This document shows positions 16,848-24,574 of a stretch of DNA of 49,640 nt, piece by piece (position 1 is the first letter of the stretch; the number at the start of each line of letters is the position of its first letter). Location: NCBI GenBank assembly GCA_002381185.1, contig DFOA01000061.1, positions 1 through 49,640 on the forward strand, given 5' to 3'. The notes beneath the pieces are model-generated. The model saw only the letters and a list, made by a program, of their open reading frames with translations. It was not told where the DNA came from and searched no databases. Source of the DNA: Firmicutes bacterium UBA3553 (GTDB lineage Bacteria > Bacillota > Clostridia > Tissierellales > Sedimentibacteraceae). The translations under genes and the position numbers were made by a program.

Positions 16848-17807
16848 CTACCGTAAAATCAGCATAATTAATGTTCCTGCAATAAGACACAATAATGATG
16901 TTGCATACATTAATTTGTTTGCTCTTTTTATGTCTTCAGCTTCAACTTCTCTTGTATTGTCACCGATAGTCGGTTTTGAAACTAATTTTCCGCCGTAATA
17001 ATTGTCTCCCCCAAGCATTATGTCAAGGGCACCGGCACATACCGACTCCGTATGTGCTGAGTTTGGGCTTTTATGATTATATCTGTCTCTTTTATAAATT
17101 TTATATGCATTTTTATAATTCATATTTAAAACTAAAGCAGCAGCTATCATAACATAGGCTGACAGTCTTGCGGGAATGTAATTGGCGGCATCATCAGCAA
17201 TAGCTGAAAATCTGCCCATATTTATATATTTTTCATTTTTGTATCCAACCATTGAATCCAGTGTATTAACAGCCTTATATAAAAACCCGAGAGGTGCTCC
17301 TCCAATCATTATACAAAGCATCGGCGCAATTACTCCGTCAGATGTGTTTTCTGCCACTGTTTCAACCGCAGCCTTAGCAACAGAGCTTTCATTTAAGTTT
17401 TCAACATCTCTTCCTACAATGTATGATAAGTTTTTTCTTGCCTCCTGAAGATTGTTGTTTTTTAATGATGTATATACTTTCATACTCTCATCCTTCAGGC
17501 TTTTGGCGGCAAGTATGTAATAGCACATTATGCTTTCAATAATAAAAGCAAGACTCATACTTATTTTAGCTGCAATGAATAAAATTGCATAAGGTGCTAT
17601 AAATGACATGAATACCACTGTTAACCACAGAATTGCACCGGCTTTTCTCTCGTCACTGCTTGTCCTGCATTTCTTTCTTAATTTATTTTCAATAAAAGAT
17701 ATCATGTTTCCGATAAGTCTTATGGGATGAAACCAACCTTGAGGGTCTCCTATAATTAAATCCAGAACATAACCGATAACTAACGCTTTGATTTTTATTT
17801 TAACCAC
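16848..17807 (-). CDS. cbiB: Adenosylcobinamide-phosphate synthase CbiB
   Basis: The 319-residue integral membrane protein has the conserved N-terminal YVLDLIIGDPQGWFHPIRLIG (~13-33), the internal ETVAENTSDGVIAPM (~150) and NYIPARLSAY motifs, and several hydrophobic segments, all typical of CbiB/CobD-type adenosylcobinamide-phosphate synthase. It joins aminopropanol phosphate from CobD to adenosylcobyric acid from CobQ. The start is a GTG at 17807 with TAGGA upstream. It is the first gene after the B12 riboswitch and its attenuator, and has a 22-bp gap before cobD. Confidence 0.94.
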   Translation of the reverse strand: MVKIKIKALVIGYVLDLIIGDPQGWFHPIRLIGNMISFIENKLRKKCRTSSDERKAGAILWLTVVFMSFIAPYAILFIAAKISMSLAFIIESIMCYYILAAKSLKDESMKVYTSLKNNNLQEARKNLSYIVGRDVENLNESSVAKAAVETVAENTSDGVIAPMLCIMIGGAPLGFLYKAVNTLDSMVGYKNEKYINMGRFSAIADDAANYIPARLSAYVMIAAALVLNMNYKNAYKIYKRDRYNHKSPNSAHTESVCAGALDIMLGGDNYYGGKLVSKPTIGDNTREVEAEDIKRANKLMYATSLLCLIAGTLIMLILR

Positions 17808-17831
17808 ATCCTAACATAAAACATAACATAC

Positions 17832-17861
17832 AAAAAGTCTTCCAAAGGAAAAATGGAAGAC
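17832..17861 (-). terminator. Attenuator terminator of the B12 riboswitch
   Basis: On the minus strand GTCTTCCA (17861-17854) pairs with TGGAAGAC (17844-17837), followed by TTTTTG. It lies between the riboswitch aptamer and the cbiB start, so it is likely the expression platform. Confidence 0.88.
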
Positions 17862-17908
17862 AAATAAACTATCTATCAGACAGTCCTCCCGACAATCTTT
17901 ATAACACA

Positions 17909-18051
17909 AATTTGGCAGGTTTCCTGACTTTCGGATCATTTAAAACTCGCCTTCCCATTTTCACAGTGGCCATGAGTTTTATCACCTTTCACAGTAGCGG
18001 GGGCTGCAACAGCTTTTACTGTTTTCCCAATTAAAACTAAGTTACCAAATT
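17909..18051 (-). ncRNA. Cobalamin (B12) riboswitch
   Basis: The minus strand shows all the class landmarks in order: GGGAAAAC, CCCCCGCTACTGTGAAAGG, GGCCACTGTG, GGGAAGGC, GATCC and the B12 box AGTCAGGAAACCTGCC (17929-17914). P1 is AATTTGG (18051-18045) with CCAAATT (17915-17909). A terminator follows, so high adenosylcobalamin should repress cbiB-cobD-(aPGM-like)-cobQ. Confidence 0.96.
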
Positions 18052-18178
18052 AATTAATTATTAAGTTAATTAATTATATCCGAATAAAATTCAAATGTCA
18101 ATTAACTGATAAGATTTTTGTAATTATTGTGTCCCCAATCTCATAATCTTATATAAGAGAATAAAACCGGAGGTACAA

Positions 18179-18898
18179 ATGGAAAGCATTATAAAAAAAG
18201 TCAATATAGTATTTACAATAGCATTAGCATGTGTATTGCTGATGTCTTTATTTTCAGATATAAGCAAATCAACAGAAACAATTGATGCAACAGGAAAAGA
18301 ACAGGTAAAAAAAATCAAGGTGCTCATTGACCCCGGCCACGGTGGTATAGACCAGGGAGCAAGCGGAAGCTTAGGTATAGGTGAAGCCCCACTTACCCTG
18401 GCAATATCCGAAAAGCTGATGCAGTTTTTAGAAGGAAGTGGATTTGATGTAGAAATGACAAGGTATGAGGATGAAGGTCTTTATTCGTTAAAATCCAAAA
18501 CCATAAGGGAAAAGAAAAATGAAGATTTGGCAAACAGAGTAAAAATGATAAATGAAACCGAAGCAGACCTAACTGTTTCCATACATCTTAATGCATTTCC
18601 TCAAAGGCAATACTACGGCGCCCATGTCTTTTATCAGAATAACAGCATGACAGGCAAAATTGCGGCAGAGATACTGCAGGATTCATTAAAAAACATTTTA
18701 GATAAAGACAACAAAAGAGTTCCTCAGGTTAAAAAAGATATTAAAATAATGGATGACACTGAAGTGCCGGTTATATTGATAGAATGCGGATTTTTATCAA
18801 ATGCTGCGGAAGAAAAAAAGCTGATGTCAGATAATTATCAGGAAAAGGTAGCATGGGCAATTTACGCAGGCCTATTGAAATATTTTAATGAATATTAA
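18179..18898 (+). CDS. cwlD: N-acetylmuramoyl-L-alanine amidase, CwlD-type (spore cortex)
   Basis: The 239-residue protein has an N-terminal signal anchor (residues ~8-28) and an Amidase_3 domain with zinc ligands in IDPGHGG (His), GEAPLTLAIS (Glu) and SIHLNAF (His), and the catalytic Glu in VILIECGFLSN (~205). Length and start resemble CwlD, which with PdaA makes muramic-delta-lactam in the spore cortex. CwlC/AmiC-type amidases are usually longer. RBS CGGAGGT precedes ATG 18179. The gene stands alone between the B12 riboswitch region and its terminator. The sporulation role is inferred. Confidence 0.87.
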   Translation: MESIIKKVNIVFTIALACVLLMSLFSDISKSTETIDATGKEQVKKIKVLIDPGHGGIDQGASGSLGIGEAPLTLAISEKLMQFLEGSGFDVEMTRYEDEGLYSLKSKTIREKKNEDLANRVKMINETEADLTVSIHLNAFPQRQYYGAHVFYQNNSMTGKIAAEILQDSLKNILDKDNKRVPQVKKDIKIMDDTEVPVILIECGFLSNAAEEKKLMSDNYQEKVAWAIYAGLLKYFNEY

Positions 18899-18908
18899 CA
18901 ATATTTAA

Positions 18909-18947
18909 AAATACATTTTTGCTTGAAGGTAAGAATGTATTTTTTTG
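18909..18947 (+). terminator. Terminator downstream of cwlD
   Basis: AAATACATT (18909-18917) pairs with AATGTATTT (18934-18942), followed by Ts. Confidence 0.85.
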
Positions 18948-18997
18948 TATATTTTTGAAAAATATTTAAAAATAATATATTAATTGCTAACTTTCTG

Positions 18998-19026
18998 TTG
19001 AAAATTAAAGAATACTGTATTATAAT
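18998..19026 (+). promoter_or_regulatory. Promoter for the 207-aa gene / HD-GYP region
   Basis: TTGAAA (18998-19003) and TATAAT (19021-19026) have a 17-bp spacer, 30 bp ahead of the start codon at 19056. Confidence 0.75.
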
Positions 19027-19055
19027 CAAAATAGTATAACGTTTGGAGGACTACC

Positions 19056-19679
19056 ATGGATTTCGAAGAAATAGAATATTTTCTGGCCAATATAAAATCT
19101 GTCTTATCTTGTAAAATAATTACTGATTCTAATAATAATATAACTGAAATACATGTCTTGTCTGACAGCAGCAGACATTCAAAGCAAATAGTACGAGATA
19201 TACGAACTGCATTATTGTCTCATTTTAGTATTGATGTGGATTATAAAATCATAAGTGTAGCTCAGGTTAATAAAAATATTTCCATTAACTCTGACTTCAG
19301 GCTGCTGTATGAAGGTTATACAAATGAAACAAATTCGGAAAGGATAAAAATCAGCACCAAGCTTTCATGGGATGAAAAAATATTTATTGGAGAAGCTGAA
19401 GGGATTAAATCCGAAAAGAACACACTTATGGTTGCAGCATTATCAACTCTTAACGCAATCAAAAAGGCAATTGAACTGGACTGCTTTATTGTTGATGATA
19501 TACAATCTGCCAGGGTAGCAGGAAAAGATGTTATGCTGTCTGCAATTACTCATATAGACCACGGCAGAGAAATTGTACTCATAGGCTCTTCAATAGTAAA
19601 CAACAATAAAATTGATTCTGCCATTAAAGCAACACTTAACGCTATAAACAGAAGAATCTGTTTATTTATAAAAGAATGA
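19056..19679 (+). CDS. Conserved-looking protein of unknown function upstream of HD-GYP gene
   Basis: I do not recognise a named family. The 207-residue protein is soluble by inspection: no signal peptide or membrane helix. The N-terminal half (~1-75) has a compact alternating pattern, with DSNNNITEIHVLSDSSRHSKQIVRDIRTAL, that could be an ACT-like or ferredoxin-like fold; the second half (~90-207) contains AALSTLNAIKKAIEL and ATLNAINRR, two similar Ala/Leu-rich helices near the ends of a possible repeated alpha/beta unit. It has GGAGGA before ATG 19056 and its own promoter. It is followed by the structured small-peptide segment and the HD-GYP gene, so a link to that signalling protein is plausible, unproved. 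Confidence 0.75.
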   Translation: MDFEEIEYFLANIKSVLSCKIITDSNNNITEIHVLSDSSRHSKQIVRDIRTALLSHFSIDVDYKIISVAQVNKNISINSDFRLLYEGYTNETNSERIKISTKLSWDEKIFIGEAEGIKSEKNTLMVAALSTLNAIKKAIELDCFIVDDIQSARVAGKDVMLSAITHIDHGREIVLIGSSIVNNNKIDSAIKATLNAINRRICLFIKE

Positions 19680-19681
19680 TG

Positions 19682-19888
19682 GGGCTGACTAAAAACATAA
19701 CAAAATAACAAAAGAATAAAAATAGCGTAGCGAAACCTTCCTGTTCTAATAGCGAACCGAGCAGAGACTATCTGTAGGAGGTTTCACACATGAAAAAATT
19801 AATGCCTATAATATCTTCAATAGTAGCATTAGTATTAGCTGCAGGTGCTCATTTTTCCTGGATTTAATATTAATTAACAAGTCAGCCC
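19682..19888 (+). promoter_or_regulatory. Structured intergenic segment bounded by inverted repeats and holding a small-peptide ORF
   Basis: GGGCTGACT (19682-19690) is perfectly inverted to AGTCAGCCC (19880-19888). Inside, GAAACC (19733-19738) and TCCT can pair with AGGA and GGTTTC (to 19785), a stem that buries the AGGAGG ribosome-binding site of the peptide ORF at 19790. The stem encloses a loop with further short inverted elements (ATAGCGAACC/CTAT). No U-run follows the outer stem, so it is not a simple terminator. RNA-level control of the peptide is inferred. Confidence 0.45.
19790..19867 (+). CDS. 25-residue hydrophobic peptide
   Basis: ATG 19790 follows TAGGAGGT at an ideal distance and opens a 25-codon frame ending TAA. 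The product has two Lys at residues 2-3, a long hydrophobic stretch (IISSIVALVLAAGA) and the end HFSWI. This is the layout of a membrane-inserted or exported signal peptide, superficially like AgrD leaders, but there is no Cys and no acidic C-terminal tail. The frame is too short for routine gene finders. It sits in a structured segment 45 bp upstream of the HD-GYP start, so leader-peptide or signal-peptide roles are both open. Confidence 0.55.
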   Translation: MKKLMPIISSIVALVLAAGAHFSWI

Positions 19889-19912
19889 TTCATTATAAAG
19901 AGGTATAACTCA

Positions 19913-21205
19913 ATGAAAAACATATCAAACACAAAAAATAGTAACGCAAGATTATATAAATACATTTTTTTTATATTCGTTTTTGCTATTGTGTTTATGT
20001 TTTATTTAATTAAACACTACACTGTACGCGATTATGTTTTATTAATAGTTTTTTCAGTTTTATCAATTATAGCTGAAACATTTTTGATTCTCCTGCCAAA
20101 AGTTGGAGCCATTTCAGTAAGTTTTGCATTAACTTATTCTGCAATACTATTGACAGACCCATTAACTGCAGTAATTATAACCTCGATTGGAGTGGCCTTT
20201 AGGTTTCCATATGTTGATGGCAAAGGAAGAGTCCATATTTTTAACTCTCCTGTATATAAAACAATATTTAATGTAAGTCAGTTTATAATAAATTCCGGCA
20301 TGGCAGGAATAACTTATGTTATTTTAGATAAGTATATTGACATAGGATTTAGTTTCTACAATCCAATAGCAGGAAGTGCCGCATTAATTGTTGATATATT
20401 GTTAAACACATTTTTTATGTCAAAATTAATGTCATTACTGTTAAAGGAAAAATTTATTTACATATGGAAAAATAATTTCTTTTCTATGATGATAAATGTA
20501 ATTTTAGTTGGATTGCTAGGCATTATACTCGCCTTTGCTTACAACAGTTACGGCATAGGCGGATTATTGCTTTTTTTCATACCGCTTCTATTAGCAAGAT
20601 ACACATTTAAGCTTTATATTGATATGAGAAAAAATTATTTCGATACTATGAATGTCCTGGTTCGGGCAATTGAAGCAAACGACCCATATACCAGCGGTCA
20701 TTCACTTCGTGTAAGCGCATATTCAGAAGCTATTGCAATGCAATTGGGACTTCCCCAAAACAAGATTGATGTTATAAAAAGCGCAGCACTTCTTCATGAT
20801 ATAGGAAAAATAGGTATAGATAAAAATATATTGAATAAAACAGGCAAACTGGAAAATGATGAATTTGAAACAATTAAATCGCACCCTGAAATAGGAGCTA
20901 CCATAATTGCTGACTTAAGTTATCTGGCTAATATGGCAGATATAATACGACATCATCACGAAAGAAATGATGGCAAGGGGTATCCGGACGGCCTGAGTTA
21001 CAGCAGCATCCCATTGGAAACCTCAATACTTACAATTGCAGATTCATTTGATGCAATGACAACCAACAGGCCTTACAGACATTCTTTAAGTCTGGAAGAT
21101 GCCTTAAATGAAATAAAAATTAATGCAGGCACTCAATTTAATCCTGATATTGTTGATGATGCAATAATTGCTTTGAGAAAAACATTCTATAACTTGTCAG
21201 AATAG
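19913..21205 (+). CDS. Membrane-anchored HD-GYP domain protein (putative cyclic-di-GMP phosphodiesterase)
   Basis: The 430-residue protein has 6-8 hydrophobic segments (residues ~15-235) followed by a cytosolic HD-GYP domain (~240-425). Signature residues are present: HSLRV (~265), the metal-binding HDIGK (~295), HPEIG (~322), HHHERNDGKGYP (~345) with GYPDGL, and ADSFDAMTTNRPYR, so the active site looks complete. The ATG 19913 has AGAGGT upstream. The membrane part has a MASE-like appearance, suggesting sensing of a membrane or external signal. The downstream DUF5317-like gene is 9 bp away and likely co-transcribed. Hydrolysis of c-di-GMP is the family activity; other cyclic dinucleotides are possible. 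Confidence 0.92.
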   Translation: MKNISNTKNSNARLYKYIFFIFVFAIVFMFYLIKHYTVRDYVLLIVFSVLSIIAETFLILLPKVGAISVSFALTYSAILLTDPLTAVIITSIGVAFRFPYVDGKGRVHIFNSPVYKTIFNVSQFIINSGMAGITYVILDKYIDIGFSFYNPIAGSAALIVDILLNTFFMSKLMSLLLKEKFIYIWKNNFFSMMINVILVGLLGIILAFAYNSYGIGGLLLFFIPLLLARYTFKLYIDMRKNYFDTMNVLVRAIEANDPYTSGHSLRVSAYSEAIAMQLGLPQNKIDVIKSAALLHDIGKIGIDKNILNKTGKLENDEFETIKSHPEIGATIIADLSYLANMADIIRHHHERNDGKGYPDGLSYSSIPLETSILTIADSFDAMTTNRPYRHSLSLEDALNEIKINAGTQFNPDIVDDAIIALRKTFYNLSE

Positions 21206-21213
21206 GTGGAATT

Positions 21214-21816
21214 ATGATTCCAGAAATAGTACTTTTATCCTTAATTTCATTATCAATCTTGTTTATAAGAAAAAAACGGCTCAAACTTTCAAATATAAAA
21301 ATAGAAATAAAGGGATATCAAATACTGATAATAGCAGCAGTAATTGAACTTACTGCTGAATTTGTATATAAAAATTTAAACAGCAGCAATACATTCAAAA
21401 TCTTGTCTTTTCATTGGCTTATATATTTAGCAATTTTTGCTGTTACAATTTTGAATTTTAAAAAAACATTTATGAAACTTCTTTTTTTAGGTACATTACT
21501 GAATTTTATTGCCATTGTTTCAAATGATTTTAAAATGCCCGTACTAGTTTCTGAAGTATTATTAAATACAGAAGCCAAAAGAATTTATCTTCAGACAGGT
21601 CAGGATTTAATACATTCTCTTTTGACAGAAAATACAAAATTTAAAATATTGTGTGACATTTTTACTCTTCCTTCTCCATACCCATTCCCTAAAACAATAA
21701 GTATAGGAGATATATTATTATTGCTTGGTGTCTTTGTAGTTTGGCAGGAATCGGTAAATAACAAAAACTCAAATGATTCTGATGAACCCGTTGGTGATAA
21801 TGATAACGGTTCTTAA
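21214..21816 (+). CDS. DUF5317-like membrane protein
   Basis: The 200-residue protein has about 4-5 hydrophobic segments and a short acidic, low-complexity C-terminal tail (DSDEPVGDNDNGS). The stretch NDFKMPVLVSE (~100) and the later FTLPSPYPFPKTISIGDILLLLGVF (two parts, ~150-175) match the pattern I associate with DUF5317, a family often encoded beside HD-GYP proteins in Clostridia. The assignment is from memory of the motif. It lies 9 bp after the HD-GYP gene and is probably in one operon. No function is known; a membrane partner or modulator of the HD-GYP sensor is one guess. Confidence 0.65.
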   Translation: MIPEIVLLSLISLSILFIRKKRLKLSNIKIEIKGYQILIIAAVIELTAEFVYKNLNSSNTFKILSFHWLIYLAIFAVTILNFKKTFMKLLFLGTLLNFIAIVSNDFKMPVLVSEVLLNTEAKRIYLQTGQDLIHSLLTENTKFKILCDIFTLPSPYPFPKTISIGDILLLLGVFVVWQESVNNKNSNDSDEPVGDNDNGS

Positions 21817-21851
21817 GTTCAGCAATAAAATGTCACAGCTAATGACTTGCC

Positions 21852-22367
21852 TCAGAACAAAAACCTGCTTACTAACAGAGCTGCAAAAATTGAAGCACAG
21901 TGTGCAATTAATCCCACCTTCACTGTATATCTGATATTTTTTATACCCACAGCACCAAAATATACTGCTGTGGTATAAAAAATCGTTTCCGATGAACCCA
22001 TCAATACGGAAGCGCTTCTCCCTATGTATGAATCAGGACCGTAATTATCTAATATAGATTGAAAGACTCCAAGAGATCCTCCTCCTGACAGTGGCTTTAC
22101 AATTGACAATGATAATAGTTCTGGAGGAAAACCAATAAAAGATGTTACCGGAGTAATCAGCCTTACTATGAAATCTTCCGCTCCGGACTGTATAAACAAA
22201 TTAATTGCAAATATAATTGCCAGGATGTATGGGAATATTTTTACTGCTGTTTTTGCCCCTTCCATTGCTCCTTCAACAAACACACTATATATATCAACCT
22301 TTTTAACCATTCCATAGAACAATATAGCTCCAATAACTACCGGCAATACTATGTCCGATGCACTCAT
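21852..22367 (-). CDS. spmB: Spore maturation protein B
   Basis: The 171-residue membrane protein has the nucleoside-recognition (Gate) domain layout with DIVLPVVIGAILFYGMVKKV, the conserved VEGAMEGAKTAVKIFPYILA (~35-55) and a GSSETIFYTTAVYFGAVGIK motif (~125-145) typical of SpmB. It overlaps spmA by one base, as in Bacillus and Clostridium. SpmAB act in spore core dehydration. It supports a spore-forming host. Confidence 0.94.
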   Translation of the reverse strand: MSASDIVLPVVIGAILFYGMVKKVDIYSVFVEGAMEGAKTAVKIFPYILAIIFAINLFIQSGAEDFIVRLITPVTSFIGFPPELLSLSIVKPLSGGGSLGVFQSILDNYGPDSYIGRSASVLMGSSETIFYTTAVYFGAVGIKNIRYTVKVGLIAHCASIFAALLVSRFLF

Positions 22368-22942
22368 TAACCTTCTCTCCTTTCATAATATTTGGCAGCC
22401 AATATTGCTACCGCAGTTGAAAATGCTGTTGCTGCAATTGTAGGCATCATTATGTCTCCCGGTACGACAGCACCTGCATCTGCTCTTAATTTTATTATGT
22501 TTAAAGGAATGAGCTGAATTGAAGATACATTAATGATCAAAAACATGCACATTGCATTATTTGCCGTATTTTTATCTCTGTTTGTAAGCTGCATTTCATG
22601 CATCGCTTTTATTCCGAACGCTGTTGCAGAATTGCCAATGCCCATCATGTTGGCTGCAATAGTCATAATAATTGCATTGACCGCCTTTGTGTTGTGCTGA
22701 ACCTCTTTGAAAAGGAATTTAACCATTGGTTTTATTACTATTGATAATTTGTTTAATATACCAGACTTCTCCACTACAGACATTAATCCGGTCCAAAAAG
22801 CCATTACCGGCAATAGACTAAGAATAAGCTCAACCGACTTCTGCAAGTCAAAAAATAAAACATCTGTAACTGTATCCGGCTTTCCGTTTACAAATGAAAA
22901 AATAAGCCCAAAGCCTATTAAAATAATCCATATTGTCCTCAT
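22367..22942 (-). CDS. spmA: Spore maturation protein A
   Basis: The 191-residue membrane protein has the paired Gate-type motif (SLLPVMAFWTGLMSVVEKSG, ~37-56) and AANMMGIGNSATAFGIKAMHEMQ (split motif, ~95-117) characteristic of SpmA. ATG 22942 follows AAAGGA; a longer frame begins 10 codons upstream without a better site. The gene begins just past the corC terminator, so it probably has a separate promoter, not clearly visible. It is paired with spmB. Confidence 0.94.
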   Translation of the reverse strand: MRTIWIILIGFGLIFSFVNGKPDTVTDVLFFDLQKSVELILSLLPVMAFWTGLMSVVEKSGILNKLSIVIKPMVKFLFKEVQHNTKAVNAIIMTIAANMMGIGNSATAFGIKAMHEMQLTNRDKNTANNAMCMFLIINVSSIQLIPLNIIKLRADAGAVVPGDIMMPTIAATAFSTAVAILAAKYYERREG

Positions 22943-22960
22943 AATAAATCCTTTCATCAA

Positions 22961-22996
22961 AAAATAAAACAAACATATTAAATAATATGTTTGTTT
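22961..22996 (-). terminator. Terminator of the corC-like gene
   Basis: AAACAAACATATTA (22967-22980) is perfectly inverted to TAATATGTTTGTTT (22983-22996); on the minus strand the stem is followed by TATTTTTTG. Confidence 0.9.
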
Positions 22997-23018
22997 ATCA
23001 ATAAATATATCTTAATAA

Positions 23019-24281
23019 TTACATTGTAATATTTGCTTCGCTTTTGATCTTCTCTGCTTGAATTTCTAAAACCTTTTTAGCCTCAGCTTTAGTTACTGTA
23101 ATGTCTATGTTCTTGTAAACTATTCTTCCTCCGGCTTCCGGAATTTCTTCAAAAAGCATTGTAATAAATCCATTTACTGTTGTAACGTCCATTTCTTCGT
23201 CAGGTTCAAGTCCAAACAGCTCAAACATGTCATCAATATCTGCATTACAGGAAATCAGAAATTTATCTTCTCCTATTTTCTTAAACCATTCAATTACTTC
23301 ATCATGCTCATCCCAGATTTCACCTACAAGCTCTTCTATGATGTCCTCCATGGTTACCAGCCCTTCGGTTCCGCCATATTCATCTATTACTACTGCCATG
23401 TGGGCTTTAGAAATCTGAAGTTCTTTTAAAAGTTCAGAAATTTTCTTGTTAGGTGTTACATACAATATCTTGGCAACGAGCTTCTTGATATCCTTTTCTT
23501 TTCTGTTCAAAGCCTGGTAGAAGTCCTTTTCATGTAAAACCCCTACTATGTTATCCATATCCCCCTTAAATACAGGAAGTCTTGAATAACCGCTTACCAG
23601 GAATTTTTCTTTTATGTCCTCTAAGCTTTCATTTTCTTCTATGCCTACAATATCAATTCGCGGAGTATAAATATCCTCTACGACAGTTTCATTGAATTCT
23701 ATTGCAGATCTTATTAAATCGCTTTCATTTTTATTTATGACGCCTTCATTTTCTACTTCGTCAATCATAGTCCTGAGTTCATCTTCTGTTATTGAAGGAA
23801 GACTTTCAGGCTCGAAAATCCTGTTGAAGGTTTTCTTAATTGAAGAAAGAAGGAAATTTATCGGTGTGCAAATAAAAATCAAAGAACTTATTGCAGGAGC
23901 TGAAAACATGGCAAATTTTTCAGGTGCAAATTTCGCTAATCCTTTTGGCAGCAGCTCTCCAAAAATTAAAATTAATAAAATTGTTATAATTGTCGCAATA
24001 ACTATTCCATAATTATTAAAGTATCTGGAAAAAATAAATACTGCTAACGAGGTTGCCGTAATATTGGAAATATTGTTAAATATAAGAATTGTTGACATTA
24101 ATATGTCATAATTATTGTCTAATTTTATAACTAAATCAATTTTTTTACTGTTTGAGTTAGATAAATTCTTCATTCTTATTCTGTTAAAATTAATGAATGC
24201 TGTTTCTGCAGCAGAAAGGAATGCAGACATTAATATCAGTAAAATTAATATTACGACCTGACTTATACCGTCATCGTCCAT
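23019..24281 (-). CDS. CorC/HlyC-family protein (CNNM/DUF21 + CBS pair + CorC domain)
   Basis: The 420-residue protein has three or four N-terminal membrane helices of the DUF21/CNNM domain (residues ~5-185), a CBS pair (~205-330) with DIVGIEENESLEDIKEKF and HMAVVIDEYGGTEGLVTMED, and a C-terminal CorC_HlyC domain with ADIDDMFELFGLE. This is the organisation of bacterial Mg2+/Co2+ transport-related CorC/YhdP proteins, often misnamed hemolysin. GGGAGTGA precedes ATG 24281. It is a single-gene unit with its own terminator. Magnesium efflux is the better-supported family role. Confidence 0.94.
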   Translation of the reverse strand: MDDDGISQVVILILLILMSAFLSAAETAFINFNRIRMKNLSNSNSKKIDLVIKLDNNYDILMSTILIFNNISNITATSLAVFIFSRYFNNYGIVIATIITILLILIFGELLPKGLAKFAPEKFAMFSAPAISSLIFICTPINFLLSSIKKTFNRIFEPESLPSITEDELRTMIDEVENEGVINKNESDLIRSAIEFNETVVEDIYTPRIDIVGIEENESLEDIKEKFLVSGYSRLPVFKGDMDNIVGVLHEKDFYQALNRKEKDIKKLVAKILYVTPNKKISELLKELQISKAHMAVVIDEYGGTEGLVTMEDIIEELVGEIWDEHDEVIEWFKKIGEDKFLISCNADIDDMFELFGLEPDEEMDVTTVNGFITMLFEEIPEAGGRIVYKNIDITVTKAEAKKVLEIQAEKIKSEANITM

Positions 24282-24491
24282 TATTGTAAATCACTCCCAA
24301 TTAATTATAATATAACAATAGTATAATATATACATCCAAAATAGTCAATTAATTTTCTAATTTCAGCATGTTCATGGCATATTAAGGTAATTTGCACAAG
24401 CATAAAAATATACAATAAAGAAATAATAATTGATACCTTCACATTGCAGATATTAATATTTATAGCGTTTTCCTTGAAAATTAAACGAAAG

Positions 24492-24534
24492 TTAAGAAAT
24501 TCTTAATTGATTTAATTTATGGAAATGTTATACT
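24492..24534 (+). promoter_or_regulatory. Promoter with overlapping palindrome, glycosyltransferase gene
   Basis: TTGATT (24507-24512) and TATACT (24529-24534) have a 16-bp spacer. Immediately upstream, TTAAGAAATTCTTAA (24492-24506) is a perfect 15-bp palindrome, and TTAAAC/TTAAGA/TTAATT recur at 11-bp steps (24481, 24492, 24503), resembling a PhoB-type direct-repeat box. The rest of the 293-bp gap (24282-24574) shows no gene. Confidence 0.45.
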
Positions 24535-24574
24535 GACAGAGCAAAAGGGTAGACAAAAAGATGGAGGTAATAGA

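Noticed and set aside
19790..19867. AgrD-type autoinducing peptide
   Set aside because: There is no Cys, no charged C-terminal tail and no AgrB neighbour; only the hydrophobic leader is similar.
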